DNA of 64,000 nucleotides from Butyricicoccus_A sp963588905 (lineage in GTDB: Bacteria; Bacillota; Clostridia; Oscillospirales; Butyricicoccaceae): positions 62,001 to 126,000 of the forward strand of contig CAVAJF010000015.1 in NCBI GenBank assembly GCA_963588905.1, written 5' to 3'. Of this stretch, positions 8,172 to 16,858 are shown piece by piece (position 1 is the first letter of the stretch; each line of letters begins with the position of its first letter). The notes under the pieces were generated by a model. It had not been told where the DNA came from, ran no database searches, and was given only the letters and a program-made list of their open reading frames with translations. Both the position numbers and the translations under genes were made by a program.

Positions 8172-8190
8172 TAGAACAAAGTTTGTACTA
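8172..8190. promoter_or_regulatory. Palindrome upstream of putP, candidate operator
   Basis: TAGAACAAAGTTTGTACTA is a 19-nt inverted repeat with a single mismatched pair, located between the TetR gene and putP. It could be the binding site of the neighbouring TetR-family protein; this is inferred from position only. Confidence 0.45.
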
Positions 8191-8192
8191 TA

Positions 8193-8228
8193 CAGACAAA
8201 AGAAAACGCATTTTTGACAAATATGCGT
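8193..8228 (-). terminator. Terminator after the TetR gene
   Basis: Minus strand: ACGCAT and ATGCGT arms around an 11-nt loop, followed by TTTCTTTTGTC. It is a modest terminator just past the stop codon at 8242. Confidence 0.5.
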
Positions 8229-8241
8229 GTGAAATGCCGGA

Positions 8242-8829
8242 TTATTTTGCTTTATATGCACTTAAAAACAGCGGAAGTTCTGTACCGGAATACTGATACA
8301 AAGAGTAATCTCCATTGCAGATACACCAATCGTAAATCATCGCGCGCTCCAGCATCGCGTAAGCTTTGATGATTTCATTGACGGAAACATCGGTGCGCAG
8401 CTGTCCGCGGCTCTGGCCCTCGATCACGATTCGACGCAAAACGCGGTAGTAGGTGCGGCTCTGATTGAGCAGATGCCGGTCTCCGTAGGTGATGAGCTGA
8501 GAGGAATACATCTGCGCGAGCAGATCCATTGGCACGCTGTTTTCGATCATGAGAAACAGCTCATGATTGAGGTAGATGAGCTTGTCGAAGCTGTTCATCT
8601 CCGGATCCATTTCCTGCATCAGTTGTTCGTATTTGGCGTCGAATAAATAGGAAAGAGAGGAGAGCAAGGCATCTTTGCTGTCAAAATAATGGTAAAACGA
8701 GCCTTTGGATGTCTCCGAGCGCTCGACAATTTCTTCAATCGTTGTGCCCTCATATCCCTTTTCGTAAAATAGTGACCATGCAGCATCGACGATGCGGCCT
8801 TTGGTGTTGCGGGCGTCCTTTTTTGCCAT
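8242..8829 (-). CDS. TetR/AcrR-family transcriptional regulator
   Basis: A 195-residue one-domain repressor. The N-terminal helix-turn-helix is classical: GRIVDAAWSLFYEKGYEGTTIEEIVERSETSKGSFYHYFDSKDALL (about residues 11-57). The C-terminal ligand and dimer domain is family-variable, so the effector is unknown. The ATG at 8829 is preceded by AGGAGG, and a promoter with a perfect TATAAT lies just upstream. It lies between putP (downstream, same strand) and a divergent gene of unknown function at 9003. Either could be its target, and a palindrome at 8172-8190 is a candidate site. Confidence 0.9.
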   Translation of the reverse strand: MAKKDARNTKGRIVDAAWSLFYEKGYEGTTIEEIVERSETSKGSFYHYFDSKDALLSSLSYLFDAKYEQLMQEMDPEMNSFDKLIYLNHELFLMIENSVPMDLLAQMYSSQLITYGDRHLLNQSRTYYRVLRRIVIEGQSRGQLRTDVSVNEIIKAYAMLERAMIYDWCICNGDYSLYQYSGTELPLFLSAYKAK

Positions 8830-8860
8830 GCAGGTGACCTCCTGTTTCTTTTTTATTTCT

Positions 8861-8890
8861 ATTATACGGCAAAAAAATCCGGTTAGACAA
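8861..8890 (-). promoter_or_regulatory. Promoter of the TetR gene
   Basis: Minus strand TTGTCT (8890-8885), 18-nt spacer, TATAAT (8866-8861), about 30 nt ahead of the start codon. Confidence 0.6.
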
Positions 8891-8934
8891 GAGAAAAGTT
8901 TACAAATACAGGCGATTTGTTTACAAAAAGTTTC

Positions 8935-8963
8935 TTGTAGTTACCTGAAAAAACAAGTAAAGT
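8935..8963 (+). promoter_or_regulatory. Possible promoter of the 9003 gene
   Basis: TTGTAG and TAAAGT are separated by 17 nt, about 40 nt upstream of the start codon. Both hexamers are partial matches. Confidence 0.4.
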
Positions 8964-9002
8964 AGACATATAGCCCACAAACAGAGAGAGGAGATGGCGC
9001 AA

Positions 9003-9305
9003 ATGACGATGGAAAAATACAACATTTTCTTTGACAGCCCAGTGGGTTTGCTGTCCGGCACGTTGGATTTATGCCAAACAGACTGCGGTTTGACGGGACA
9101 TATCACGATGATGGGACACGGAACCAATATTACCGACGGAAACATCATCGATGATAAGCGGGATTTCTATGGAACCGTTTGGCTCCGAGAGGAAGAAGTG
9201 CCGTTTCATGCACAGGGCGTGCTGGAAGACGGCATGTTAGAGCTGGATATGAATATTGGGTCTCAGCTGTTTCCGCTCACAGGATTTCCGGTTCCGATAG
9301 CCTGA
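9003..9305 (+). CDS. Small protein of unknown function
   Basis: A 100-residue protein with no membrane segment or family signature that I recognise. It is rich in alternating polar and hydrophobic residues (FFDSPVGLLSGTLDL, GLTGHITMMGHGTNI, VLEDGMLELDMNIG), which suggests a small all-beta fold. The ATG at 9003 is preferred over the ATG at 8994 because AGGAG abuts the earlier one with no spacing but lies 9 nt from the later one. It is divergent from the TetR gene and may be under its control. A hairpin followed by T residues ends the transcript at about 9350. Confidence 0.7.
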   Translation: MTMEKYNIFFDSPVGLLSGTLDLCQTDCGLTGHITMMGHGTNITDGNIIDDKRDFYGTVWLREEEVPFHAQGVLEDGMLELDMNIGSQLFPLTGFPVPIA

Positions 9306-9309
9306 ACTG

Positions 9310-9338
9310 TTGCACGAAACAGGGAGGACTGGTATAAT
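9310..9338 (+). promoter_or_regulatory. hisB promoter
   Basis: TTGCAC (9310-9315), 17-nt spacer, TATAAT (9333-9338). The -10 lies in the loop of the hairpin that probably terminates the preceding gene. Confidence 0.7.
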
Positions 9339-9352
9339 AAAACCAGTTTTTT
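9328..9352 (+). terminator. Hairpin with T-run after the 9003 gene
   Basis: ACTGGT and ACCAGT arms with an 8-nt loop are followed by TTTTTT. The loop carries the TATAAT of the hisB promoter, so terminator and promoter are superimposed. Confidence 0.55.
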
Positions 9353-9372
9353 ATCTCAAGGAGGCTTCCTGT

Positions 9373-9960
9373 ATGGCACGCACGAGCACAATCGAACGCA
9401 ACACGAACGAGACCAAAATCAAGCTGTCGTTGAATCTGGACGGAACCGGCAAGGCAGATATTGCCAGCGGTGTGGGTTTCTTCGATCATATGATGAACGG
9501 ATTTACCCGACATGGACTGTTTGATGTCGATCTCAAGGTCAAGGGCGATCTGGAGGTTGATTGTCATCATACTATCGAAGATACTGGCATTGTTCTCGGC
9601 AATGCAATCCGTGAGGCAGTTGGCGATAAGAAGGGCATCAAGCGCTATGGTTCCTGCATTCTTCCGATGGATGAAGCACTGGTTCTGTGTGCGGTGGATT
9701 TGTCCGGTCGTCCGTATTTGGTCTTTGACGGCGAGTTTACGGCTGACCGCTGCGGAGATATGGATACTGAAATGGCACGCGAGTTTTTCTACGCCGTATC
9801 CTATGGCGCCGCGATGAACCTGCACATCAAGGTGCTGTACGGTTCCAACAACCACCATATTATGGAGGCCATGTTCAAGGCATTTGCCAAAGCGCTGGAT
9901 GCAGCCACCATGTATGATGAGCGCATCACAGATGTGCTGTCCACCAAGGGCACACTGTAA
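9373..9960 (+). CDS. hisB: Imidazoleglycerol-phosphate dehydratase
   Basis: HisB catalyses the dehydration of imidazole glycerol phosphate in histidine synthesis and binds Mn2+. The 195-residue length is that of the monofunctional enzyme. Visible metal-ligand motifs are FFDHMMNGFTRHG, CHHTIEDTGIVLG and the repeated NNHHIMEAMFKAFAKAL. The N-terminus RTSTIERNTNETKIKLSLNLDGTG is typical. The ATG at 9373 is chosen because GGAGG lies about 10 nt upstream; an earlier in-frame start at 9310 lies inside the promoter. It stands alone here: no other his gene is nearby, although bacteria usually keep hisB in a his operon. Confidence 0.96.
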   Translation: MARTSTIERNTNETKIKLSLNLDGTGKADIASGVGFFDHMMNGFTRHGLFDVDLKVKGDLEVDCHHTIEDTGIVLGNAIREAVGDKKGIKRYGSCILPMDEALVLCAVDLSGRPYLVFDGEFTADRCGDMDTEMAREFFYAVSYGAAMNLHIKVLYGSNNHHIMEAMFKAFAKALDAATMYDERITDVLSTKGTL

Positions 9961-9972
9961 AGACGGAAATAG

Positions 9973-10010
9973 AAAAAATGCTTCTCCAGTACATGGAGAA
10001 GCATTTTTTT
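9973..10010. terminator. Bidirectional terminator between hisB and pdxT
   Basis: Arms ATGCTTCTCCA and TGGAGAAGCAT with a 5-nt loop, followed by T7 on the plus strand and preceded by A6, so it serves both convergent genes. Confidence 0.85.
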
Positions 10011-10019
10011 GTGTCTGTG

Positions 10020-10577
10020 TTACTGCATTTGCAGAAAATATTCATGAATTGCCGTGTTGTCATCTAATTCCGGATGGAACGCCGTGACAAGCTGATTTCC
10101 CTGCCGCGCGGCGACAATGTTTCCGTCCACAGTCGCTAATATCTGCGTATCGCCCTCAACAGAGGCAATATACGGCGCGCGGATAAAGGTCATAGGCAAA
10201 ACGCCCAGCGAACCAAACGATTGTTCCGTGTGAAAACTGCCGAGCTGTCTGCCGTAGGCATTGCGCTTGACGGAAATATCCATCGTCGCAAAGCATGGCT
10301 TGCCGCCGTCTACCTGCTTAGCTAGTAGGATAAGACCTGCGCAGGTACCCAATACCGGCATTCCGTCTGTGATGCGCTGCTTGAGCGGCTCCAACAGCTC
10401 CAGCTCTGTGAGCAGCTTGCGCATGACGGTGCTCTCGCCGCCCGGCAGAATCAGTCGATCCATCGGCTGAGATAAATCACGCTTTTGCCGGATTTCAAAA
10501 TGCGGCACCTGAAGCCGATCCAATACAGCGGCGTGTTCAGCAAAGGCGCCTTGCACTGCCAGAATACCTACAGCCAT
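10020..10577 (-). CDS. pdxT: Pyridoxal 5'-phosphate synthase, glutaminase subunit PdxT
   Basis: PdxT hydrolyses glutamine and channels ammonia to PdxS for direct synthesis of pyridoxal phosphate. The 185-residue class I glutaminase shows the N-terminal GILAVQGAFAEH, the LILPGGEST oxyanion segment, the nucleophile cysteine in GTCAGLILL (about residue 79), and the His-Glu pair in TAFHPELDDN near the C-terminus. The ATG starts 1 nt after the pdxS stop codon, so the two genes form an operon. Confidence 0.96.
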   Translation of the reverse strand: MAVGILAVQGAFAEHAAVLDRLQVPHFEIRQKRDLSQPMDRLILPGGESTVMRKLLTELELLEPLKQRITDGMPVLGTCAGLILLAKQVDGGKPCFATMDISVKRNAYGRQLGSFHTEQSFGSLGVLPMTFIRAPYIASVEGDTQILATVDGNIVAARQGNQLVTAFHPELDDNTAIHEYFLQMQ

Positions 10578-10578
10578 C

Positions 10579-11451
10579 TTACTTGCCTCTTTCTGCCATC
10601 AGCAGAGCAATTTCATTTTCGTTGATGCCGACCATCGCTTCGCCCAGATCTTCAGACAGCTTGGCGATCAGCTTGGCATCTGTGTAGTTGGTGACGGCCT
10701 GTACAATCGCAGCGGCACGCTTTGCCGGATTGCCGGACTTGAAGATACCGGAGCCGACAAAAACACCCTCTGCGCCCAACTGCATCATCAGAGCAGCATC
10801 AGCCGGTGTGGCAACGCCGCCAGCGGCAAAGTTGACAACCGGCAGTCTGCCGTTTTCATGTACATAGCGCAGCAGCTCAACCGGTACCTGCAGCTGCTTG
10901 GCTGCTTCAAACAGCTCATCGTCGCGCAGATTTTGTACTCGACGGATTTCTGCATTCATCGCACGCATGTGACGAACAGCCTGCACGACATCACCGGTGC
11001 CCGGCTCGCCCTTGGTGCGGATCATGGATGCGCCCTCCTCAATGCGGCGCAGAGCCTCGCCAAGATCTCGTGCACCGCATACGAACGGTACCTTGAACTG
11101 GGTTTTGTCGATATGATAGACATCATCTGCCGGAGAGAGCACTTCGCTCTCGTCAATATAGTCGATTTCGATGGCTTCGAGCACCTGCGCCTCTACAAAG
11201 TGGCCGATGCGGCACTTTGCCATGACCGGAATAGAAACCGCTTCCTGAATGCCGCGGATCATTTTCGGGTCGCTCATACGGGATACGCCGCCTGCTGCGC
11301 GGATGTCAGCCGGAATGCGCTCGAGTGCCATGACGGCACATGCACCGGCTTCTTCTGCGATCTTTGCCTGCTCCGGTGTGGTGACGTCCATGATAACGCC
11401 GCCCTTGAGCATCTGTGCCAACTCTTTATTTAACTGGTATCTGTTCTCCAT
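10579..11451 (-). CDS. pdxS: Pyridoxal 5'-phosphate synthase subunit PdxS
   Basis: PdxS builds pyridoxal phosphate from ribose 5-phosphate, glyceraldehyde 3-phosphate and ammonia delivered by PdxT, in a 12+12 complex. The 290-residue sequence is highly typical: LAQMLKGGVIMDVTTPEQAKIAEEAGA, RMSDPKMI, PVMAKCRIGHFVEAQ (catalytic lysine), FVCGARDLGEALRRI, GASMIRTKGEPGTG and AAGGVATPADAALMM. The start is the ATG at 11451, with GAGGAGG 9 nt upstream, not the TTG further out. The divergent pdxR regulator probably controls it. Confidence 0.97.
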   Translation of the reverse strand: MENRYQLNKELAQMLKGGVIMDVTTPEQAKIAEEAGACAVMALERIPADIRAAGGVSRMSDPKMIRGIQEAVSIPVMAKCRIGHFVEAQVLEAIEIDYIDESEVLSPADDVYHIDKTQFKVPFVCGARDLGEALRRIEEGASMIRTKGEPGTGDVVQAVRHMRAMNAEIRRVQNLRDDELFEAAKQLQVPVELLRYVHENGRLPVVNFAAGGVATPADAALMMQLGAEGVFVGSGIFKSGNPAKRAAAIVQAVTNYTDAKLIAKLSEDLGEAMVGINENEIALLMAERGK

Positions 11452-11473
11452 GATAGGAAACCTCCTCAAGGTC

Positions 11474-11502
11474 TTTACTTTTTGGATGTCACCCAGTATA
11501 AT
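11474..11502 (+). promoter_or_regulatory. pdxR promoter in the pdxS-pdxR intergenic region
   Basis: TTTACT, 17-nt spacer, TATAAT. The region 11452-11573 is shared with the divergent pdxST promoter, so a PdxR site is expected here, but I could not define its repeats. Confidence 0.55.
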
Positions 11503-11573
11503 GCTGTTGTGGCATGAAGAAAATACCCAATGAAAAGATATTCAGTCAGGTCAGATTGGAGAAAAGAACAGTT

Positions 11574-12986
11574 GTGATTACCTATAATCTTATGAATAGC
11601 GGGTCAGATTCGCTGTATGCGTATCTGTGTAAAAGCATCAAACAGGATATTTTGCAGGGGACACTCAAGAAGGGAGAGCGGTTGCCGTCCAAGCGCGCCT
11701 TCGCGTCCAATCTCGGTGTCAGCGTCGTTACGGTAGAAAACGCATATGCGCAGTTAATTGCGGAAGGATATATCTATTCCATCCCAAAACGGGGGTTTTA
11801 TGTTGCAGATTTCAGCGATCTGCCAGCAGAGCCGCAGCAAAAGACACCGACATTTTCTCAGGAGATGGTTTCGCTCACCGGTGGAGACAGCTCGTATTTT
11901 GCCGACTTTTCCAGTAATCAAACCTCTTCTGACCTGTTTCCGTTTACGATCTGGTCTAAAGTCATCCGAGAGATTCTCAATGACAGCCGCGTGCAGCTCA
12001 TGACAAATTCTCCGTGCGGCGGTATTTTTGCCCTGCGTGAGAGTATCGCACGGTATTTAAAAGACTTTCGCGGCATGACAGTTCGGCCGGAACAGATTAT
12101 TATCGGTGCGGGCACGGAATACTTGTATGGTCTGCTCATTCAGCTGCTCGGCAATGACAAGGTTTATGCGGTGGAAAATCCTGGCTATCGCAAGCCGGAG
12201 CGCATTTACAATAGCTATCATGTGCCGCGCGCGTGGATTTCCATGGACGAAGCAGGCATTCGCGTGCCGGAGCTGGAGCGAGCGGAAGCGGATATTGTAC
12301 ATATCACGCCGTCTCATCAATACCCGACGGGAATCGTCATGCCGATTAGTCGACGGTATGAGCTGCTCGCGTGGGCATCGCGCAAAGAAGGCCGATATAT
12401 TATTGAAGATGACTATGACAGCGAATTGCGTTTGAGTGGACAGCCGATTCCAACTTTGCAAAGCATTGATATGTCTGGCAAGGTCATTTATATGAATACG
12501 TTTACCAAAACCCTGTGCTCTACCGTTCGTATCAGCTATATGATTTTGCCGCAGCCGCTGTTGGAGCCGTTTTATGAAAAGTTGTCATTTTATTCGTGTA
12601 CGGTATCCAATTTTGAACAGTATACCCTGGCTCGCTTCATTGAAGAGGGAAAATTTGAATCGCATGTCAATCGGCTGCGCAGTCATTACAGGAAAAAGCG
12701 CGACATTTTTCTGGAAGCTCTGCATCGCAGCAAATTGGAGCATTTGGCAACGGTTTCCGGCTCAGAGGCGGGATTTCATTTCTTACTGACGCTTCGCACG
12801 GATATTCCGCAGGAAACGGTGATAGCTCGAGCGCAGTCGAAGAGCATCAAATTGGTACCGCTGTCCTCGTATTATTACGGAGAAGTGCCAGAACACGTAC
12901 AAAATGTGTATGTCATGAATTTTTCTTCGTTGGATGTCGGCAATGCAGAAGAGATTTGCAGGAGATTGTATGCGTGCTGTGTATAG
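11574..12986 (+). CDS. pdxR: MocR-family (GntR-aminotransferase) regulator, probable PdxR
   Basis: A 470-residue fusion of a GntR-type winged helix (about residues 10-75: LYAYLCKSIKQDILQGTLKKGERLPSKRAFASNLGVSVVTVENAY) with a fold-type I aminotransferase-like domain. The PLP-binding lysine region is visible as TFTKTLCSTVRISYM, with DDYDSEL upstream of it. In this family PLP acts as effector, and PdxR activates pdxST. Its divergent position next to pdxST supports that name. The proposed start is the GTG at 11574, giving the usual VITYNL N-terminus; an in-frame ATG at 11514 would add 20 untypical residues. Confidence 0.88.
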   Translation: MITYNLMNSGSDSLYAYLCKSIKQDILQGTLKKGERLPSKRAFASNLGVSVVTVENAYAQLIAEGYIYSIPKRGFYVADFSDLPAEPQQKTPTFSQEMVSLTGGDSSYFADFSSNQTSSDLFPFTIWSKVIREILNDSRVQLMTNSPCGGIFALRESIARYLKDFRGMTVRPEQIIIGAGTEYLYGLLIQLLGNDKVYAVENPGYRKPERIYNSYHVPRAWISMDEAGIRVPELERAEADIVHITPSHQYPTGIVMPISRRYELLAWASRKEGRYIIEDDYDSELRLSGQPIPTLQSIDMSGKVIYMNTFTKTLCSTVRISYMILPQPLLEPFYEKLSFYSCTVSNFEQYTLARFIEEGKFESHVNRLRSHYRKKRDIFLEALHRSKLEHLATVSGSEAGFHFLLTLRTDIPQETVIARAQSKSIKLVPLSSYYYGEVPEHVQNVYVMNFSSLDVGNAEEICRRLYACCV

Positions 12987-12993
12987 AAAGCGA

Positions 12994-13021
12994 TTTACTT
13001 TTTTGCATAACGTGGTATGAT
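12994..13021 (+). promoter_or_regulatory. pepD promoter
   Basis: TTTACT, 16-nt spacer, TATGAT, about 30 nt upstream of the pepD start codon. Confidence 0.5.
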
Positions 13022-13050
13022 AGATAATACCGGAAAAGGAGTTGAAACAA

Positions 13051-14499
13051 ATGTCAGTGTTAAACAAGATACAGCCAGAGGGCGTATTTACAATTTTTGA
13101 ACAGCTGTGTGCGATTCCGCATGGTTCGCGCAACACCAAAGCGATTAGTGACTTCTGTGTAAATTTTGCACAGAAGCGCGGTCTGCGGTATATTCAGGAT
13201 GAGAGCAACAATGTAATTTTGTTTGCTCCGGCATCGGAAGGCATGGAACATGCACAGCCGGTTATTTTGCAGGGACATCTAGATATGGTCTGTGAAAAGA
13301 CGCCGGACTGCGATTTGGACATGGAAAAACAAGGCCTGCGTCTGAAAACCGATGGAGAGTGGATCTGGGCAGATCAGACCACGTTGGGCGGTGATGACGG
13401 TATTGCGGTCGCGTATGCACTGGCAATTTTAGACGATGCCAGCATTCAGCATCCACCGCTGGAAGTCATTTTGACTGTGGATGAAGAGATTGGTATGCTC
13501 GGTGCAGCATCCATTGATTTGGGTCAGATTGGCGGCCGCCGTCTGCTCAATATTGATTCGGAAGAGGAAGGCGTTTTGCTGACAAGCTGTGCGGGCGGCG
13601 CAACGGTTTGCTGCTCAATTCCGATGATGTGGAGTGTAAAGAAGGGCTTGCGCGTCAGCGTTAAGATTCATGGTCTGCGCGGCGGCCATTCCGGCACGGA
13701 GATCAACAAGGGCAGAGCCAATGCCAATATGATGCTCGGACGTTTTCTGAATGAACTGGACAAGGAGTATCCGTATGCACTGTGCACGGTAGACGGTGGA
13801 CTCAAGGACAATGCCATTCCGCGCGAGAGCACAGCGGATATGATTATCTCTCCGGATTATTTAGAAGAGCTGCGAGCCTATGCACAAAAGACACAGAACG
13901 CATGGCGCGAAGAATTTGGCGAGAACGATCCGGATATTGCGATTTCCATTGATGAGATTGGCATAGATAGCCACGAAGTCATGTTTGGCGATTGCCGCAG
14001 AAATACCCTCGCTGTGATGAGCCAGCTGCCTAACGGGGTGCAGGCAATGAGCCAGGAGATTGAAGGGCTGGTACAGACTTCCCTGAACTTGGGTATCTTA
14101 AAAACGGATTTTCGCGGCGTGCACATGACGTTCTCTGTGCGAAGCTCGATCAATGCAGAAAAAGATGCCCTGATGGAACAGCTGGCAGATCTGATGGCAC
14201 GTTACGGCGGTGGCGCAGAAATAGAAGGAGAATATCCAGCTTGGGAGTATCGCAAGGAATCCAAGCTGCGCCGCATCATGACGCAAGTATATACAGAGCA
14301 GTATGGGCAAGCACCGAAGATTGAAGCCATTCACGCGGGCGTAGAGTGCGGCTTGCTTGCTGGCAAGCTGCCGGATCTGGATGCGATTTCCTTCGGACCG
14401 GACATTGAAGAGATTCATACGACGCGCGAGCGTTTGTCTATTCCGTCGGTACAGCGCACATGGAAGTTTCTTCTCGGTGTCCTCAAGGCGTGCAAGTAA
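13051..14499 (+). CDS. pepD: Aminoacyl-histidine dipeptidase (M20 family)
   Basis: A 482-residue cytoplasmic zinc peptidase that cleaves dipeptides such as Xaa-His. M20 metal-binding landmarks are VILQGHLDMVCEK (histidine ligand), TTLGGDDGIAVAYALA (bridging aspartate), TVDEEIGMLGA (catalytic Glu-Glu), and a C-terminal HAGVECG segment. The GHSGTEINKGRANA dimerisation-domain motif is typical of PepD. The ATG at 13051 has AAGGAG 9 nt upstream; a TTG 9 nt earlier is less likely. It is followed by a strong bidirectional terminator. Confidence 0.95.
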   Translation: MSVLNKIQPEGVFTIFEQLCAIPHGSRNTKAISDFCVNFAQKRGLRYIQDESNNVILFAPASEGMEHAQPVILQGHLDMVCEKTPDCDLDMEKQGLRLKTDGEWIWADQTTLGGDDGIAVAYALAILDDASIQHPPLEVILTVDEEIGMLGAASIDLGQIGGRRLLNIDSEEEGVLLTSCAGGATVCCSIPMMWSVKKGLRVSVKIHGLRGGHSGTEINKGRANANMMLGRFLNELDKEYPYALCTVDGGLKDNAIPRESTADMIISPDYLEELRAYAQKTQNAWREEFGENDPDIAISIDEIGIDSHEVMFGDCRRNTLAVMSQLPNGVQAMSQEIEGLVQTSLNLGILKTDFRGVHMTFSVRSSINAEKDALMEQLADLMARYGGGAEIEGEYPAWEYRKESKLRRIMTQVYTEQYGQAPKIEAIHAGVECGLLAGKLPDLDAISFGPDIEEIHTTRERLSIPSVQRTWKFLLGVLKACK

Positions 14500-14504
14500 A
14501 GAGA

Positions 14505-14545
14505 AAAAATCAGGGAGAGCCACTTTGGCTCTCCCTGATTTTTTC
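14505..14545. terminator. Bidirectional terminator between pepD and tex
   Basis: A long stem, AATCAGGGAGAGCCA against TGGCTCTCCCTGATT with a 3-nt loop, is flanked by A-rich and T-rich tracts. Confidence 0.88.
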
Positions 14546-14550
14546 TGCAA

Positions 14551-16704
14551 TTAGTTTTGCTTGACGCCGCGCATCGAAAGACTGATGCGTTTTCTGTCCG
14601 TATCTACAGAAAGCACGACGGTTTTTACGACATCGCCGACGCTGACAATGTCAGACGGATGCTTGACGAACTGGTCGGACAGCTGAGAAATATGCACTAA
14701 GCCGTCCTCATGCACGCCAATGTCCACAAATGCGCCGAAATCGCACACGTTGCGGACGGTTCCGACAACTTCCATACCCGGCTTGAGCTGTCCGAGCGTC
14801 ATGACATCTGCGGAACGCAGCAGCGGAGCAGGCAGTTCGTCACGCGGATCACGTCCCGGCTTTTGCAGTTCTGCCGCAATATCGTTCAAGGTCGGCACAC
14901 CGACACCGCAGCGTTCCGCCAATTCGGATTTCCCCGCTTTTTTGATGCGGTCGTTCAAATCAGATAATTGGTGATTGGCGACATCCTGCTCCGTGTAGCC
15001 GCACAGAGACAACAGGGTCTTAGCTGCCGGATACGATTCTGGATGTACCGCAGTACGGTCGAGGACTTCCTTGCTCTCTGCCACACGCAGGAAACCGGCA
15101 CACTGTTCAAATGCCTTTGGACCGAGCTTGGCAACCTTGAGCAGCTGTTTGCGCGAAGTAAAGGCGCCATTTTCTTGGCGATACGCCTCAATATTCTTGG
15201 CGATTGCCGGAGAAATGCCTGCGATATGCTCCAGCAGGGAAGGAGAGGCGGTGTTCAAATCAACGCCGACTGCGTTCACGCAGTCCTCGACGACGCCGTC
15301 CAACGCCTGAGACAGCCGCGCCTGCGGCATATCGTGCTGATACTGGCCGATACCGATTGCCTTTGGATCAATTTTCACCAGCTCTGCGAGCGGATCTTCC
15401 AACCGGCGGGCAATAGAGACAGCAGAACGCAGATTGACGTCAAAATCCGGGAATTCCTGTGCGGCGAGCTTGGACGCGGAGTAAACCGAAGCACCCGCTT
15501 CACTGACAACCATATATTGAATTGGCAGACCGCTTTCACGGATGAATTCTGTCAAGAATTGTTCAGATTCACGGCTTGCAGTACCGTTGCCCAGTGCGAT
15601 ACAGGTGACGTTGTTTTTCTCACACAACTGCTGCATGGTTTTCTTTGCTTCCGGAATCGACTTTTTGGACATAGTCGGATAAATAACAGCGGTATCTAAA
15701 ACAGCGCCGGTCTCATCGACAACAGCCAGCTTACAGCCCATGCGATAACCCGGGTCAAAGCCGAGTACGACATGGTTTTTAATCGGCGGCTGCATGAGGA
15801 GCGGACGCAGATTGAGCGCAAACGTAGCGATAGACTGCTCGTTTGCCGTATCCGTCAATTCCTTGCGGATTTCGCGGCTGAGAGAAGGAAAGAGCAGACG
15901 TTTCCATGCGTCCTGCGCCATTTCTGTCAGCTGCGTTTCATACGGATGCGGTTTGCGAAATACGGAACGACAGATAAGCTGAAGAGCAGCTTCTTCGTCA
16001 CAGACAACATCAATTTTCAGCAGCTTTTCGCGCTCGCCGCGGTTGAGTGCAAGCACCTGATGGCTCTGTATACGGCGAATTGGGCTGGAGAAATCTGCAT
16101 ATTTTTCATATACCGTTTTTTCTACGTCTTTGCCGGTGGAAGTCAACGTGCCGGTATTGCGAATCAACGCGCGCAGATGACCACGCAGAGAAGCATTGAC
16201 GGAACAATCCTCTGCGAGAATATCCATGGCACCGGATAAAGCATCCTGCCACGTGTTTACCTCTTGCTCGGCTGACACAAATTCCTGTGCCAAGGCTTCG
16301 ACAGACTGCTTGGTGCCGACAATCAGGCGAGTTGCCAGCGGCTCCAATCCTTTGGCGCGTGCGGCAGAGGCGCGCGTTTTGCGCTTGGGGCGGAATGGCA
16401 GATACAGATCCTCGACAGCCGTTAGTGTGTCGGCGCTTTCAATGGATGCTTTGAGTGTATCGGTCAGCTTGCCCTGCTCAGAAATGGCGTGCATGACATC
16501 CTCTTTGCGCTTTTCCAAGCCGCGCAGATAGGTCACGCGGTCGGACAACTGGCGGATGACCTGATCGTCCATCGAACCGTGCATTTCCTTGCGGTATCGC
16601 GCGATAAACGGGATGGTATTGCCCTCGTCGAGCAGGGAAATAACATTTTGTACGTGTTCTGGGCGCAGATGGAACTCCTGCGCCAATGTTTCTATCATAT
16701 TCAT
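14551..16704 (-). CDS. tex: Tex-family S1 RNA-binding transcription accessory protein
   Basis: A 717-residue Tex/YhgF protein, a nucleic-acid-binding factor related to eukaryotic Spt6. The N-terminal helical region shows LLDEGNTIPFIARYRKEMHGSMDD and EDLYLPFRPKRKTRA. A central YqgF/RNase H-like fold is visible as VLGFDPGYRMGCKLAVVD and ALGNGTASRESE, followed by helix-hairpin-helix repeats (NTASPSLLEHIAGISPAIAKNI). A C-terminal S1 domain (about 640-715) begins GMEVVGTVRNVCDFGAFVDIG. The length is slightly shorter than the usual 720-780. It appears monocistronic, with pepD convergent. Confidence 0.95.
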   Translation of the reverse strand: MNMIETLAQEFHLRPEHVQNVISLLDEGNTIPFIARYRKEMHGSMDDQVIRQLSDRVTYLRGLEKRKEDVMHAISEQGKLTDTLKASIESADTLTAVEDLYLPFRPKRKTRASAARAKGLEPLATRLIVGTKQSVEALAQEFVSAEQEVNTWQDALSGAMDILAEDCSVNASLRGHLRALIRNTGTLTSTGKDVEKTVYEKYADFSSPIRRIQSHQVLALNRGEREKLLKIDVVCDEEAALQLICRSVFRKPHPYETQLTEMAQDAWKRLLFPSLSREIRKELTDTANEQSIATFALNLRPLLMQPPIKNHVVLGFDPGYRMGCKLAVVDETGAVLDTAVIYPTMSKKSIPEAKKTMQQLCEKNNVTCIALGNGTASRESEQFLTEFIRESGLPIQYMVVSEAGASVYSASKLAAQEFPDFDVNLRSAVSIARRLEDPLAELVKIDPKAIGIGQYQHDMPQARLSQALDGVVEDCVNAVGVDLNTASPSLLEHIAGISPAIAKNIEAYRQENGAFTSRKQLLKVAKLGPKAFEQCAGFLRVAESKEVLDRTAVHPESYPAAKTLLSLCGYTEQDVANHQLSDLNDRIKKAGKSELAERCGVGVPTLNDIAAELQKPGRDPRDELPAPLLRSADVMTLGQLKPGMEVVGTVRNVCDFGAFVDIGVHEDGLVHISQLSDQFVKHPSDIVSVGDVVKTVVLSVDTDRKRISLSMRGVKQN

Positions 16705-16858
16705 AAAGAATCCTTTCCTGCATTGAAAAATACTCTTTTATTGTACCGACTATTTTTCCTCTTGGCAAGAGACGGCATAAAAATTCTTTTTTGCGTTCTT
16801 TCTCTGATGCGGGAAATATGCTATACTAAACATATCAAAACCAGAAGGATGTGAGCAC

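Noticed and set aside
11514..11573. ATG at 11514 as the pdxR start
   Set aside because: The extra 20 residues are not typical of the family and lack a ribosome site; the GTG at 11574 gives the expected N-terminus.
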